Shown piece by piece: positions 31,175-39,002 of a stretch of 42,782 bases of DNA; the stretch's first letter is position 1; the number at the start of each line of letters is the position of its first letter. Both the position numbers and the translations under genes were made by a program. The DNA comes from Sphingobium limneticum (lineage in GTDB: Bacteria > Pseudomonadota > Alphaproteobacteria > Sphingomonadales > Sphingomonadaceae): contig NZ_VYPZ01000030.1 in NCBI RefSeq assembly GCF_008710155.1, positions 1-42,782 of the forward strand, in the 5' to 3' direction. The notes below the pieces were generated by a model. The model saw only the letters and a program-made list of their open reading frames with translations, was not told the DNA's origin and ran no database searches.

Positions 31175-31879
31175 ATGGCAATTCGCTGGCCTTTGGTCAT
31201 CCGCCGGACGCACAAGTGGCTGGCCCTGATCGTCGGCGTCCAGGTTCTGCTCTGGACGCTGACCGGCTTCTATATGGTGGCCGTCCATATCGACATCATC
31301 CATGGCGACGATCTGGTCCGCCCACCGGTCGTCGCCCCCATCGACCTTGCGAGCTTCGTCCCGCCGGCGCGGATTGTTCAATCGGCTCCCGACGCGTCCG
31401 AGATCCGCCTGCAACGGTTCATGGATCAGCCCGTCTGGCGCGCGCAAACCCCGGGTGGTCCAAGACTCTTCGATGCAGGTTCGGGACAGCCCATCCCCGA
31501 TTTGAGCGAGGCACAAATCCGCGCCGCCGCTCGGCGCATCTACAGCGGCACCGGGGACATCGTCGCAGCCCGGCTGCTGACGACGGCGCCACTGGAAATG
31601 CAGGCGCGCAAGCCTCCCTATTGGCAGGTCGAATTCGATGCCTGGAACCGGCCAACCCTGTATCTCTCTCCGCAGACCGGTGAGCTGATCTCGCGCCGCC
31701 ATGCGCTGTGGCGCGTGTTCGATTTCGCGTGGATGCTGCACATCATGGACTATGACGATCGCTCCGACGTCAACAATCCGCTGCTGCGCGTGGCGACCTG
31801 GAGTGCCCTTGCCATGGCGCTGGCCGGGGCTTGGCTGCTGCTTTGGTCGTTCCCGCGGCGCAGGAAGAAGAAGGCATGA
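31175..31879 (+). CDS. PepSY-type inner-membrane protein (first of pair)
   Basis: A 234-residue protein with a PepSY-associated fold: an N-terminal membrane helix (IRRTHKWLALIVGVQVLLWT), a periplasmic domain of about 150 residues with two PepSY-like halves, and a C-terminal helix (VATWSALAMALAGAWLLLWS) after the conserved WMLHIMDYDDR. The His of RRTHKW and the His of LHIMDY could bind heme, as proposed for PepSY reductases. Family members sit behind TonB siderophore receptors and are thought to reduce ferric complexes in the periplasm. The start follows the receptor stop by 10 bases. It overlaps the second PepSY gene by ATGA. Confidence 0.85.
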   Translation: MAIRWPLVIRRTHKWLALIVGVQVLLWTLTGFYMVAVHIDIIHGDDLVRPPVVAPIDLASFVPPARIVQSAPDASEIRLQRFMDQPVWRAQTPGGPRLFDAGSGQPIPDLSEAQIRAAARRIYSGTGDIVAARLLTTAPLEMQARKPPYWQVEFDAWNRPTLYLSPQTGELISRRHALWRVFDFAWMLHIMDYDDRSDVNNPLLRVATWSALAMALAGAWLLLWSFPRRRKKKA

Positions 31880-32610
31880 AGAAAATCCGGTTCACCCCGC
31901 TCTTTTTTCGGCGCATCCACAAATGGGTCGGCCTGATCCTGGGCGTGCAGTTTCTCCTTTGGGCTCTGAGCGGCTCGATGATGGCCTTGCTCGATCAGGA
32001 GAAGGTCGGCGGACACAGTGCGCAGGCCAGCCATCAGCACGCCCTACCTGCCGGTGACTATATTGCGCCGGCAAAGCTCGCTCTTGATGGTCCCGTGCTC
32101 GGCATCGCCTTGCGGTCCCTTGCCACACGCCCCGTCTACGAGCTTCGATCCACCACGGGCACGCGGCTAATCGACGCGACGAGCGGCGCCCCGGTTCGGG
32201 TCGACGAGCAGGTCGCGCGCGACGTCGCGACGATGGTGAATGAAGCACCGATCCGCAAGGCAACGTTGCTCGCCGAACCGAATGTGGAAGCGCGCGAGCA
32301 CGAAGGCACCATGTGGCGACTGGATTTCGCGGACGCAGAGAACAGCAGCGCCTACATCTCCGCCGACACCGGCCGATTCCTGGTCATGCGCGGCGACACA
32401 TGGCGCACCTGGGATTTCTTCTGGATGCTCCACAATATGGACTATGTGAACCGCACCAGCTTCAATCACCCGCTGATCGTCTTCGTTGCGTTCGGTACTT
32501 TGTGGCTGTCGGGGACGGGCTTCTACCTGCTGTTTAAGAGCTTCAGTCGCGCCGACGTGCGATGGTTGCGGCGCAGGCGCAAATCGGCCGTCAAGTTGGG
32601 CGCGGGCTGA
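31876..32610 (+). CDS. PepSY-type inner-membrane protein (second of pair)
   Basis: A 244-residue protein with the same layout as its neighbour: N-terminal helix (FRRIHKWVGLILGVQFLLWA), a periplasmic PepSY region, the motif DFFWMLHNMDYVNRTSFNHP and a C-terminal helix (LIVFVAFGTLWLSGTGFYLL) with a basic tail. The IHKW and LHNMDY His residues are shared with the first protein, so the two probably arose by duplication and may form a heterodimer. The ATG overlaps the first gene's stop. It ends 3 bases before the convergent HutC-like gene. Confidence 0.85.
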   Translation: MKKIRFTPLFFRRIHKWVGLILGVQFLLWALSGSMMALLDQEKVGGHSAQASHQHALPAGDYIAPAKLALDGPVLGIALRSLATRPVYELRSTTGTRLIDATSGAPVRVDEQVARDVATMVNEAPIRKATLLAEPNVEAREHEGTMWRLDFADAENSSAYISADTGRFLVMRGDTWRTWDFFWMLHNMDYVNRTSFNHPLIVFVAFGTLWLSGTGFYLLFKSFSRADVRWLRRRRKSAVKLGAG

Positions 32611-32613
32611 TCG

Positions 32614-33414
32614 CTAGGTCCCAACAGAAAAAGCCGCCGATAGCTCGAACCGATTGCCCGGGTGCGTGAGCCAAGCGTGCGATACGAGACGTCCGCGACT
32701 CCAGGTTCTGCGCGTCATCATTAGCACTGGTTCTCCTTCAGCGAGGCCCAGCATTGTTCGCATGGCTGTATCCGGCATCGCCGCGCACACCCGGTGCTCT
32801 ACTCGCTCGAGCGGGGCAACACGTGTCAGATATTCATTCGGCGTCGAGGCGCTGAAATCCCTCTCTCCGTAGCGTGGCGCAGCAGATGCCAGCACAAAGC
32901 GCTCCTCGACCTGAATTGGGAATTCGGTCTCGTGATGGACGATAAGCGAATGGAAGAGGCGCGTGCCCAAGCCGACTTCCAGCAGAGCTGCCCTTTCCGC
33001 ATCAGCCCGTATCTCGATATTATAAATGACGCGCGCGCGATAGGCGTGGCCCCTGCCGCGCACCTCCTCCGCGATGTTGCGGATCTCGATCAGCTGCCCG
33101 ATCGGCCGGGGCTCGGCGACAAAGCTGCCCCGCCCCGCCCGCCGTACCACGACACCGGCCGATTGCAGTTCCCGCAACGCCCGGTTTGCGGTCATGCGCG
33201 AGACTTTGAACGTCTCGACGAGCTCGGCCTCTGACGGCGTCTGGTCGCCGGGCTTCAGGCGACCTTCCCGGATGTCCTCGAAAATGCTGTCTTTGATCGC
33301 CACATAGCGAGGTTGCTTCTCCGCACCGGCAGCGTCGACCGCGGGTTCGCCCACAGAAGCAGCTTTCGCCCGGGGAGCGGATGCGCGGCTATGGGGGCGA
33401 GCGGGAGCATGCAT
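32614..33414 (-). CDS. HutC-like GntR/UTRA transcriptional regulator
   Basis: A 266-residue protein. After an Ala/Arg-rich leader of about 35 residues, the GntR winged helix reads IKDSIFEDIREGRLKPGDQT, then SEAELVETFKVSRMTANRAL and ELQSAGVVVRRAGRGSFVAE. The UTRA ligand domain follows (about 115-260; LFHSLIVHHETEFPIQVEER; PNEYLTRVAPLERVEHRVCA; GLAEGEPVLMMTRRTWSRGR). The pattern R-V-E-H-R-V-x-A-x-x-P is that of HutC, the urocanate-responsive repressor of histidine use. No hut genes are in the window, so this copy probably controls the TonB-PepSY operon that ends 3 bases away. Start ATG 33414; a TTG lies one codon earlier. Confidence 0.85.
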   Translation of the reverse strand: MHAPARPHSRASAPRAKAASVGEPAVDAAGAEKQPRYVAIKDSIFEDIREGRLKPGDQTPSEAELVETFKVSRMTANRALRELQSAGVVVRRAGRGSFVAEPRPIGQLIEIRNIAEEVRGRGHAYRARVIYNIEIRADAERAALLEVGLGTRLFHSLIVHHETEFPIQVEERFVLASAAPRYGERDFSASTPNEYLTRVAPLERVEHRVCAAMPDTAMRTMLGLAEGEPVLMMTRRTWSRGRLVSHAWLTHPGNRFELSAAFSVGT

Positions 33415-33418
33415 CAAA

Positions 33419-33431
33419 TGACTATACAGGT
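33419..33431 (-). promoter_or_regulatory. Possible autoregulatory operator of the HutC-like gene
   Basis: The minus strand reads ACCTGTATAGTCA just upstream of the start codon. It shares ACCTGTATA with the operator at 28405-28416 (TGTATATACA core), the second half-site being imperfect. The position fits autorepression. Confidence 0.4.
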
Positions 33432-33494
33432 GGGGGCGAGCAAGTCCCAGTCATTCAAACAGGAAATCACCAGCGAGAGCCGAGGCGTGCGTGA

Positions 33495-33932
33495 TCAATG
33501 CCGCGCGAAGACCTTCTGGCCCGAACTGCCGAACGACACCACCGCATAGGGTTGGCGGGCGGCGCCTGCCACTTCCATGCCCTCCGAGCCGATCGGCATC
33601 CCCGCCACCGCAATGCCTCTGACGCCTACGGGACGGGTTGCCAGCAGGCGCTTGATATCGGCGACCGGGACATGGCCCTCGATCAGATAGCCATCAACCA
33701 TCGCGCTGTGGCAGGATGCCAGCGTGCCCGGCATGCCGGCCCTCCGCTGAAGCGCCCCGCGCGACGCATCGTCGCGCATGACGACCGTGCGGCCCAGCTT
33801 CGCGCGAAGCGCCTGGGCCCACTTCTCACAGCATCCACAACCCGGGTCCCGGTGGACGACGACATCATTCGCCGCAAGCGCTGCGCCGGGCAGGGCGAGG
33901 AACAGCAAGGCGGCAGAAAGACGGGTCTTCAT
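33495..33932 (-). CDS. DUF411 periplasmic copper-binding protein
   Basis: A 145-residue protein with a signal peptide (MKTRLSAALLFLALPGAALA), the DUF411 metal motif HRDPGCGCCEKWA, CHSAMVDGYLIEGHVP with a second Cys-His set, and IAVAGMPIGSEGMEV with the conserved Met residues. DUF411 proteins (CopG-like) are thioredoxin-related and help detoxify copper or silver in the periplasm. It lies between the oxidase operon and the HutC-like gene. The ECF-type promoter at 33973-33999 lies 40 bases upstream, so it may be a regulon member rather than the end of the oxidase operon. Confidence 0.9.
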   Translation of the reverse strand: MKTRLSAALLFLALPGAALAANDVVVHRDPGCGCCEKWAQALRAKLGRTVVMRDDASRGALQRRAGMPGTLASCHSAMVDGYLIEGHVPVADIKRLLATRPVGVRGIAVAGMPIGSEGMEVAGAARQPYAVVSFGSSGQKVFARH

Positions 33933-33972
33933 GAACGGCTCCCGGAAGCATGCGATAGGGTTCCTAATGATC

Positions 33973-33999
33973 TATACGCATTGATGCCCCCTACCCCTC
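33973..33999 (-). promoter_or_regulatory. Putative ECF promoter of the DUF411 gene
   Basis: On the minus strand GAGGGG (plus 33994-33999), 13 bases, then TGCGTATA (plus 33973-33980). One base differs from the octamer of the other four sites; spacing is identical. It lies just past the MFS stop codon and 40 bases before the DUF411 start. Confidence 0.55.
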
Positions 34000-34000
34000 A

Positions 34001-35239
34001 TCACGCTGAAGATTTCACGATGGCGCGCGGCCTCCAGGCGAGCGGCAAGGACACAAGCAGCGTCAGCGACAGACCACCAATCCCCCACAAGACTAAGTGC
34101 TGCGCCCCGGGAGCGACGACGGCGATCGCCAGCGGCGCGAGCGCCTGCCCGATGCTGGCGGCGGAATGCTGGAGACCGAGCTTCAGACCCGAAGGGGCTG
34201 CCGCACCGCTGATCCAGAAGCTGGTGACCAATCGAAGGGTTGCCGAGCTCCAGCCGGCAGCAACGATGATCCCACTGAGTTCGGCCATGCTCGCGGCGAC
34301 AGGGAACAGGAAGAGCGCCGCAGCCAGCAGGCCGAGCGTCAGCCCCGCAAGCCGCCTCGGCATGGTCACCAGCCAATCGAGCCTCGCATGGAAGATCTGT
34401 GCTGCCAGCATGCCCAATCCGCAGAGACTGAGCATCCAGGCGATCTCTTCGCGGCTCAGCGAAATGACGCTCCGCGTCACCAGGAGATTGACATGCATCG
34501 CCGCCAGCCCGCCGCCCGCGACGATCGTGACGAAAAGCAGGATCAGCGTCGCGCCGAGCGTCGGCGCGGGCAGGTCTCCGCCATCGATGCAAGGTGCACA
34601 CCAGCGCGGCAGACGCACGGCGCAAAGCGCCGCCCCGACGGCACCGATGCCGAAAGCGAGGATCATGAGGGGAGCGCGGGGCAGGATCGCGGCCGAGACC
34701 TCCGCCACCAGCGGACCGGCGAGATCGCCCAGAAACAAGAAGGCGGTCAGCCAGGTGAAGCGCCGCGCCTGGTCCGCGCGCTCGTTTGCGGCAAAGCTCG
34801 CGCAGAGCAAGCCCAACGGTATGATGGCGGCCGACGCCATCCCCGCCACCAGGCGCAATGCATAAAGCTCAGGCAGCCCGACGAGGCCGATCGGCGCGGT
34901 CACCAGGGCGAGGATGACCAGCGCTGCGCGCAACATCGCCCGATAGTCGACCCGGTCCGCGATCCAGCCCCAGAGCGGCGCCGCCAGCAAGGCTGCCAGG
35001 GGATGGACCGCGGTCAGGCTCGCGACATGAAAATCATGAGCGCTTGACGATAGCGCGCCACGAGCCGGGTCGACCAGTGCCGGAAGGAAGGCGAGAATGG
35101 CCGTCTGTCCCGCCGACGCCGCAGCCGCCGCGAGCAACAAGACGAAAAAGGAGGCCGGCCAGCGACCGTTGGCTTGCGATCCAGCCTTGTCACGCGGCGC
35201 GTTCGCGGTCGACCCCTCGAGTGGCCATCCGCGGATCAC
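34001..35239 (-). CDS. MFS transporter
   Basis: A 412-residue major-facilitator protein with about 12 helices. The first (SFFVLLLAAAAASAGQTAIL) is preceded by a 25-residue hydrophilic leader. The inter-helix motif WGWIADRVDYRAML matches the MFS motif A (G-x-x-x-D-R-x-x-R). RLVAGMASAAIIPLGLLCAS is the motif-B/C-like helix. It is most like drug or small-molecule exporters; the substrate is unknown. GTG 35239 overlaps the copB stop by 4 bases, so it is the last gene of the ALDH-AdhP-oxidase-CopB operon. A GTG at 35242 is an alternative. Confidence 0.85.
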   Translation of the reverse strand: MIRGWPLEGSTANAPRDKAGSQANGRWPASFFVLLLAAAAASAGQTAILAFLPALVDPARGALSSSAHDFHVASLTAVHPLAALLAAPLWGWIADRVDYRAMLRAALVILALVTAPIGLVGLPELYALRLVAGMASAAIIPLGLLCASFAANERADQARRFTWLTAFLFLGDLAGPLVAEVSAAILPRAPLMILAFGIGAVGAALCAVRLPRWCAPCIDGGDLPAPTLGATLILLFVTIVAGGGLAAMHVNLLVTRSVISLSREEIAWMLSLCGLGMLAAQIFHARLDWLVTMPRRLAGLTLGLLAAALFLFPVAASMAELSGIIVAAGWSSATLRLVTSFWISGAAAPSGLKLGLQHSAASIGQALAPLAIAVVAPGAQHLVLWGIGGLSLTLLVSLPLAWRPRAIVKSSA

Positions 35240-36222
35240 CACCAGGCGCGCAAGCCGATCACCAGCCTGTGTTCGGAAGGCCCTTCCCCGCGCAGGCGAC
35301 GGAAATCGGCCGTGCCGTCAAATGCGCGCTCCCAGACGAAGCCGATATAGGGCGCGAACTTGCGCGACACCTCGTAGCGCAACCGTCCGCTCAGCTCGAC
35401 ATTGCTGAAGCCGCTGCCGAGCTGCCGATCGCTCGACCGCTTCGAATAGATATTGGTCTCCACCTGCGGCGTAAGGATCAACCGATTGGTGAACAGGACC
35501 TCATAGGAGGCCTTGGCGCGCGCCGCGAGACGCCCATCGGTTCCTACATAGCCGGTGAGCTGGACGTCGAACCAATAAGGCGCCAGTCCCTCGACGCCGG
35601 CGGCCAGCCATGTCGTCGCGCCCTTGCCGAGATCCTGCCTGACCCCGAGCAGCGTGCCCCAGAACGGGTTCTTGCTGTGCCACCACAGCGCCTCGACGCT
35701 GCTCTCCGGATCGAGACGTTGGTCGCGGGAGTTCTTGAGGCCCTGGCTGCGCAGCCAGAGCTTGTCATTGTCCTGACCCTTGGTGACGAGCACGGTCCAA
35801 CCCACGCCCTGACCCTCGTTGCCGCTGGCGAATTCGAGCTCATCGACAAGTATCTTGGGGATCGAGAGCTTGTCGGCCATCTCATAGCCCGGCAGCGTCG
35901 AGTTGCGATAGCCGTCGGCATAATCGTCCGAGTTGCGCGCGTCCGGCGGGGCCTTGCCACCCTGCATCGAGCCCATCTCCATCGTGGCGCCGTTACCGGA
36001 CGCCTTCGTGTCGGTCATATCCATGCCCGGCATGTCCATGCCCGCATGGTCCTGAGAGCCTTGCGCGGAAGGGGTGTGCTGAGCGGGAGTGGCCGTTTGG
36101 GCAGGGGTGGCGGCGGGCGACGGGGGCGAGGCATCCTGCGCGAGGGCGGGAGCCGTGATCGCCGGCGCCAGGAAGAGGGCAGCGCCAAGAGCGATGCCGC
36201 GCGAGGGGAAAATCCGGATCAT
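35236..36222 (-). CDS. copB: CopB outer-membrane copper-resistance protein (second copy)
   Basis: A 328-residue CopB. Signal peptide (MIRIFPSRGIALGAALFLAP) and a shorter Met/His linker (DHAGMDMPGMDMTDTKASGN) are followed by the barrel domain (DDYADGYRNSTLPGYEMADK; DELEFASGNEGQGVGWTVLV; LEGLAPYWFDVQLTGYVGTD), ending in HRLVIGLRAWW. The sequence is clearly divergent from the first CopB (20834-22021): the barrel N-terminus and linker are different and only the family pattern is shared, so this is not a recent duplication. The start overlaps the oxidase stop by ATGA. Confidence 0.9.
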   Translation of the reverse strand: MIRIFPSRGIALGAALFLAPAITAPALAQDASPPSPAATPAQTATPAQHTPSAQGSQDHAGMDMPGMDMTDTKASGNGATMEMGSMQGGKAPPDARNSDDYADGYRNSTLPGYEMADKLSIPKILVDELEFASGNEGQGVGWTVLVTKGQDNDKLWLRSQGLKNSRDQRLDPESSVEALWWHSKNPFWGTLLGVRQDLGKGATTWLAAGVEGLAPYWFDVQLTGYVGTDGRLAARAKASYEVLFTNRLILTPQVETNIYSKRSSDRQLGSGFSNVELSGRLRYEVSRKFAPYIGFVWERAFDGTADFRRLRGEGPSEHRLVIGLRAWW

Positions 36223-37925
36223 GCGACCACCACCTCCCGGAACATGCCGGCCGCCATGTGATAGAGCAGATGGCAGTGGAAGGCCCATCGGCCCATGGCG
36301 TCGGCGGTGACGCGGAAGCTCACCCGCTGGGCGGGCTGGACCACGACCGTATGCTTGCGGACCTGGAAGGCGCCGTCCGGGCCTTCGACATCGCTCCACA
36401 TGCCGTGCAGATGCATCGGATGCGCCATCATCGTGTCGTTGACGAAGGTGACGCGCAGCCGCTCGTTTGGCTTGAAATGAAGCGGCCTGGAATCGTTGAG
36501 CTTGATGCCGTCGAGCGACCAGATGAACCGTTCCATATTGCCCGTCAGATGCAGCTCAATGTCGCGCTCGGGCTCGCGCGGGTCGGGATCGCCGCCCGGC
36601 GTGCGCAGATCGGCCAGCGTCAGCACGCGCCAGCCGCGCCCGCGCAGCCCGGCGCCGGGATCGTCGAGATTGGTGCGCGGATAGTCGACGCGCATGTCGG
36701 TATTGGCGCCATATTCGGTGCGGGCGTGCCGTGCCCTGGCCGGCATCTCGGTCATGCCGTGCCCGGCATGCGCGTCGCCTCCCATTGCGCCCATCGTCGC
36801 CATCGCGCCCATCATGTCGACCGGCTCGAGCCAGGTCCGGGCATCGAGCGGCGGCACGGCTGCCGCCATGCCCGGGGCCGGTGCGATCGTGCCACGCGCA
36901 TAGCCGCTCCGATCGATCGCCTGCGCGAAGATGGTGCGGGCGCCGCCCTCGGGCATGGTGAACTCGACGTCGTAGGTCTCGCCCGGGCCGATCCGGAATT
37001 CCTCGACCGTGACCGGCTCGACCGGCTGCCCGTCGGTCGATACGACCGTCAGCTCGACCCCGGGGATCCGCACGTCGAAGAACGTCGCCGTCCCCGCGCC
37101 GACGAAGCGCAGGCGCACGCGCTCGCCGGGCGCGGCGATACCGGTCCAGTTGCCGGCGGGCGGCGCGCCGTTCATCAGATAGGTGTAGGTCGCGGCAGAG
37201 ACATCGCTGTAGTCGGTCGGGTTCATCCGCGAGCTGTTCCACATCCGCCGCCGCTCGAGCGCCTTGCCCAAGCCCATGGTGCCGACATCCTTGAGGAAAT
37301 CGCCGGCGGTCGGCTGCGCAAAATTATAGTAGCTGCTCTGCTTCTTGAGATTGAGGAAGATCTGCAACGGCGGCTCGTCCGACCAGTCGCTGAGCACGAT
37401 GCAATAGTCGCGATCGGGCGCCCGCGCCGTCGGCACCTGTTTTGGCTCCACGATGATCGCTCCATAGAGTCCCGTCTGCTCGGCGAGCGTGTGAGCGTGA
37501 TACCAGTAGGTTCCGCTCTGGCGGACCTCGAAGCGATAGGTGAAGGTCTCGCCCGGCGCGATGCCGGCAAAGCTGATGCCGGGCACGCCGTCCATCTCCG
37601 CCGGCACGATGATGCCGTGCCAATGGATGCTCGACATCTCCTTGAGGCCGTTGCGTACGCGCAGCGTGACCGTGTCGCCTTCGCGCAGGCGCAGGACCGG
37701 CGCGGGCACGCTGCCGTTCACGGCGGTCGCGATACGGCGTTTGCCGGTGAAGTTGACCGGCAGCTCGGCGATCTCGAGGTCGAACTCGGTCCCGCTCAGC
37801 TCAGCGGGCAAGGTTGGTGCGGATCGCGCGAGAAGCGCCGGGGCGAAACCGGCGACCGCGCCGCCGATCGCCAGCCCCTGGACGAAACGGCGCCGCGCGA
37901 TCGGCCGGATATGTAAGGGAGACAT
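36219..37925 (-). CDS. copA: Multicopper oxidase, CopA-type (second copy)
   Basis: A 568-residue Tat-exported oxidase (ARRRFVQGLAIGG). Copper motifs: HWHG, YHAHTLAEQTGLYG, HPMHLHGMW and HCHLLYHMAAGMFREV at the end. A modest Met-rich insert (MMGAMATMGAMGGDAHAGHG) replaces the long repeat of the first oxidase. The HAHT-LAEQ and HLHGMWSD variants set it apart from the 18885-20837 enzyme, pointing to separate origin or specialisation. I chose ATG 37925, 25 bases after the AdhP stop; the ribosome site is weak. It likely oxidises Cu(I) in the periplasm. Confidence 0.93.
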   Translation of the reverse strand: MSPLHIRPIARRRFVQGLAIGGAVAGFAPALLARSAPTLPAELSGTEFDLEIAELPVNFTGKRRIATAVNGSVPAPVLRLREGDTVTLRVRNGLKEMSSIHWHGIIVPAEMDGVPGISFAGIAPGETFTYRFEVRQSGTYWYHAHTLAEQTGLYGAIIVEPKQVPTARAPDRDYCIVLSDWSDEPPLQIFLNLKKQSSYYNFAQPTAGDFLKDVGTMGLGKALERRRMWNSSRMNPTDYSDVSAATYTYLMNGAPPAGNWTGIAAPGERVRLRFVGAGTATFFDVRIPGVELTVVSTDGQPVEPVTVEEFRIGPGETYDVEFTMPEGGARTIFAQAIDRSGYARGTIAPAPGMAAAVPPLDARTWLEPVDMMGAMATMGAMGGDAHAGHGMTEMPARARHARTEYGANTDMRVDYPRTNLDDPGAGLRGRGWRVLTLADLRTPGGDPDPREPERDIELHLTGNMERFIWSLDGIKLNDSRPLHFKPNERLRVTFVNDTMMAHPMHLHGMWSDVEGPDGAFQVRKHTVVVQPAQRVSFRVTADAMGRWAFHCHLLYHMAAGMFREVVVA

Positions 37926-37950
37926 GAACTGTACTTTCGCGAAGTCGGCT

Positions 37951-38976
37951 TCAGGCGAGGTCGAGGACGATCCGGCCCTCGATGTCGCCATGATGCATGC
38001 GGGAGAAGACGTCGTTGATGTTCTCGAGCCTGTCCGCATGGACCGTGGCCTTGACCTTGCCCTCGCCGGCGAACGCCAGTGCCTCGAGCAGATCGAGCCG
38101 CGTGCCAACGATCGAGCCTCGCACGGTAATGCCGTTCAGCACGGTGTCGAAGATCGACAACGGGAAGTCGCCCGGCGGCAGGCCGTTGAGCGCGACCGTG
38201 CCGCCGCGCCGGACCATGCCGAGCGCCTGCTGGAACGCCTTGGGCGAAACGGCGGTCACCAGCGCCCCGTGCGCGCCGCCAATGGCTTTCTTGAGCGCTG
38301 CCGAAGGGTCCTCGTTGCGCGCGTTGACCGTCAGTGTGGCGCCAAGGCGTGTAGCGAGGTCGAGCTTGCTATCGTCGATGTCGACCGCGGCCACATTGAG
38401 ACCCATGGCTCGGGCATATTGCACCGCCATGTGGCCGAGCCCGCCAATGCCGGAGACGACCACCCACTCGCCGGGTCGGGCCTCGGTGGCCTTCAATCCC
38501 TTGTAGACGGTGACGCCCGCGCAGAGGATCGGCGCAATGTCGAGGAAGTCGACATTGTCGGGAAGGTGACCAACATAGTTGGGATCGGCGAGGACATATT
38601 CGGCAAAGCTGCCATTGACCGAATAGCCGGTGTTCTGCTGTTCGTGGCAAAGCGTCTCCCAGCCACCCAGGCAATGCACGCAGTGCCCGCAGGCGGTGTA
38701 GAGCCAGGGCACGCCGACCCGGTCGCCTTCCTTCACATGGGTGACGCCCGCACCGACGGCGGCGACATGCCCGACGCCTTCATGGCCGGGAATGAAGGGC
38801 GGGTTGGGCTTGACCGGCCAGTCTCCTTCTGCCGCGTGCAGGTCGGTATGGCACACGCCGGTTGCCGCAATCTTGACCAGGATCTGCCCGGGGCCGACCG
38901 TCGGGATCGGCGCCTCCTCGATGACCAGGGGCTTGCCGAATTCGCGGACGACCGCCGCCTTCATGGTTTTCGCCAT
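37951..38976 (-). CDS. adhP: AdhP-type zinc alcohol dehydrogenase
   Basis: A 341-residue NAD-dependent medium-chain dehydrogenase that interconverts alcohols and aldehydes. Catalytic zinc ligands sit in GVCHTDLHAAEGDWP and GHEGVGHVAAVG; the structural zinc Cys cluster is CGHCVHCLGGWETLC; the NAD motif is VVSGIGGLGHMAVQYA with VDIDDSKLD. The full length matches AdhP. AAAAGGAG precedes the ATG. It lies between an aldehyde dehydrogenase and a copper oxidase in one minus-strand operon, an unusual setting for a central-metabolism enzyme. Zn enzymes are sensitive to metals, so a role in metal-stress metabolism is a guess. Confidence 0.95.
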   Translation of the reverse strand: MAKTMKAAVVREFGKPLVIEEAPIPTVGPGQILVKIAATGVCHTDLHAAEGDWPVKPNPPFIPGHEGVGHVAAVGAGVTHVKEGDRVGVPWLYTACGHCVHCLGGWETLCHEQQNTGYSVNGSFAEYVLADPNYVGHLPDNVDFLDIAPILCAGVTVYKGLKATEARPGEWVVVSGIGGLGHMAVQYARAMGLNVAAVDIDDSKLDLATRLGATLTVNARNEDPSAALKKAIGGAHGALVTAVSPKAFQQALGMVRRGGTVALNGLPPGDFPLSIFDTVLNGITVRGSIVGTRLDLLEALAFAGEGKVKATVHADRLENINDVFSRMHHGDIEGRIVLDLA

Positions 38977-39002
38977 GTCCGTTTCTCCTTTTAAGCGGGG
39001 GG

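Noticed and set aside
37660..37670. TGCGTACG inside the second oxidase gene as an ECF promoter
   Set aside because: It lies in coding sequence, the last bases differ and no -35 is found at the right distance.
36258..37916. Long open frame opposite the second multicopper oxidase
   Set aside because: Shadow of the oxidase gene: the composition follows third-base bias and there is no family resemblance.
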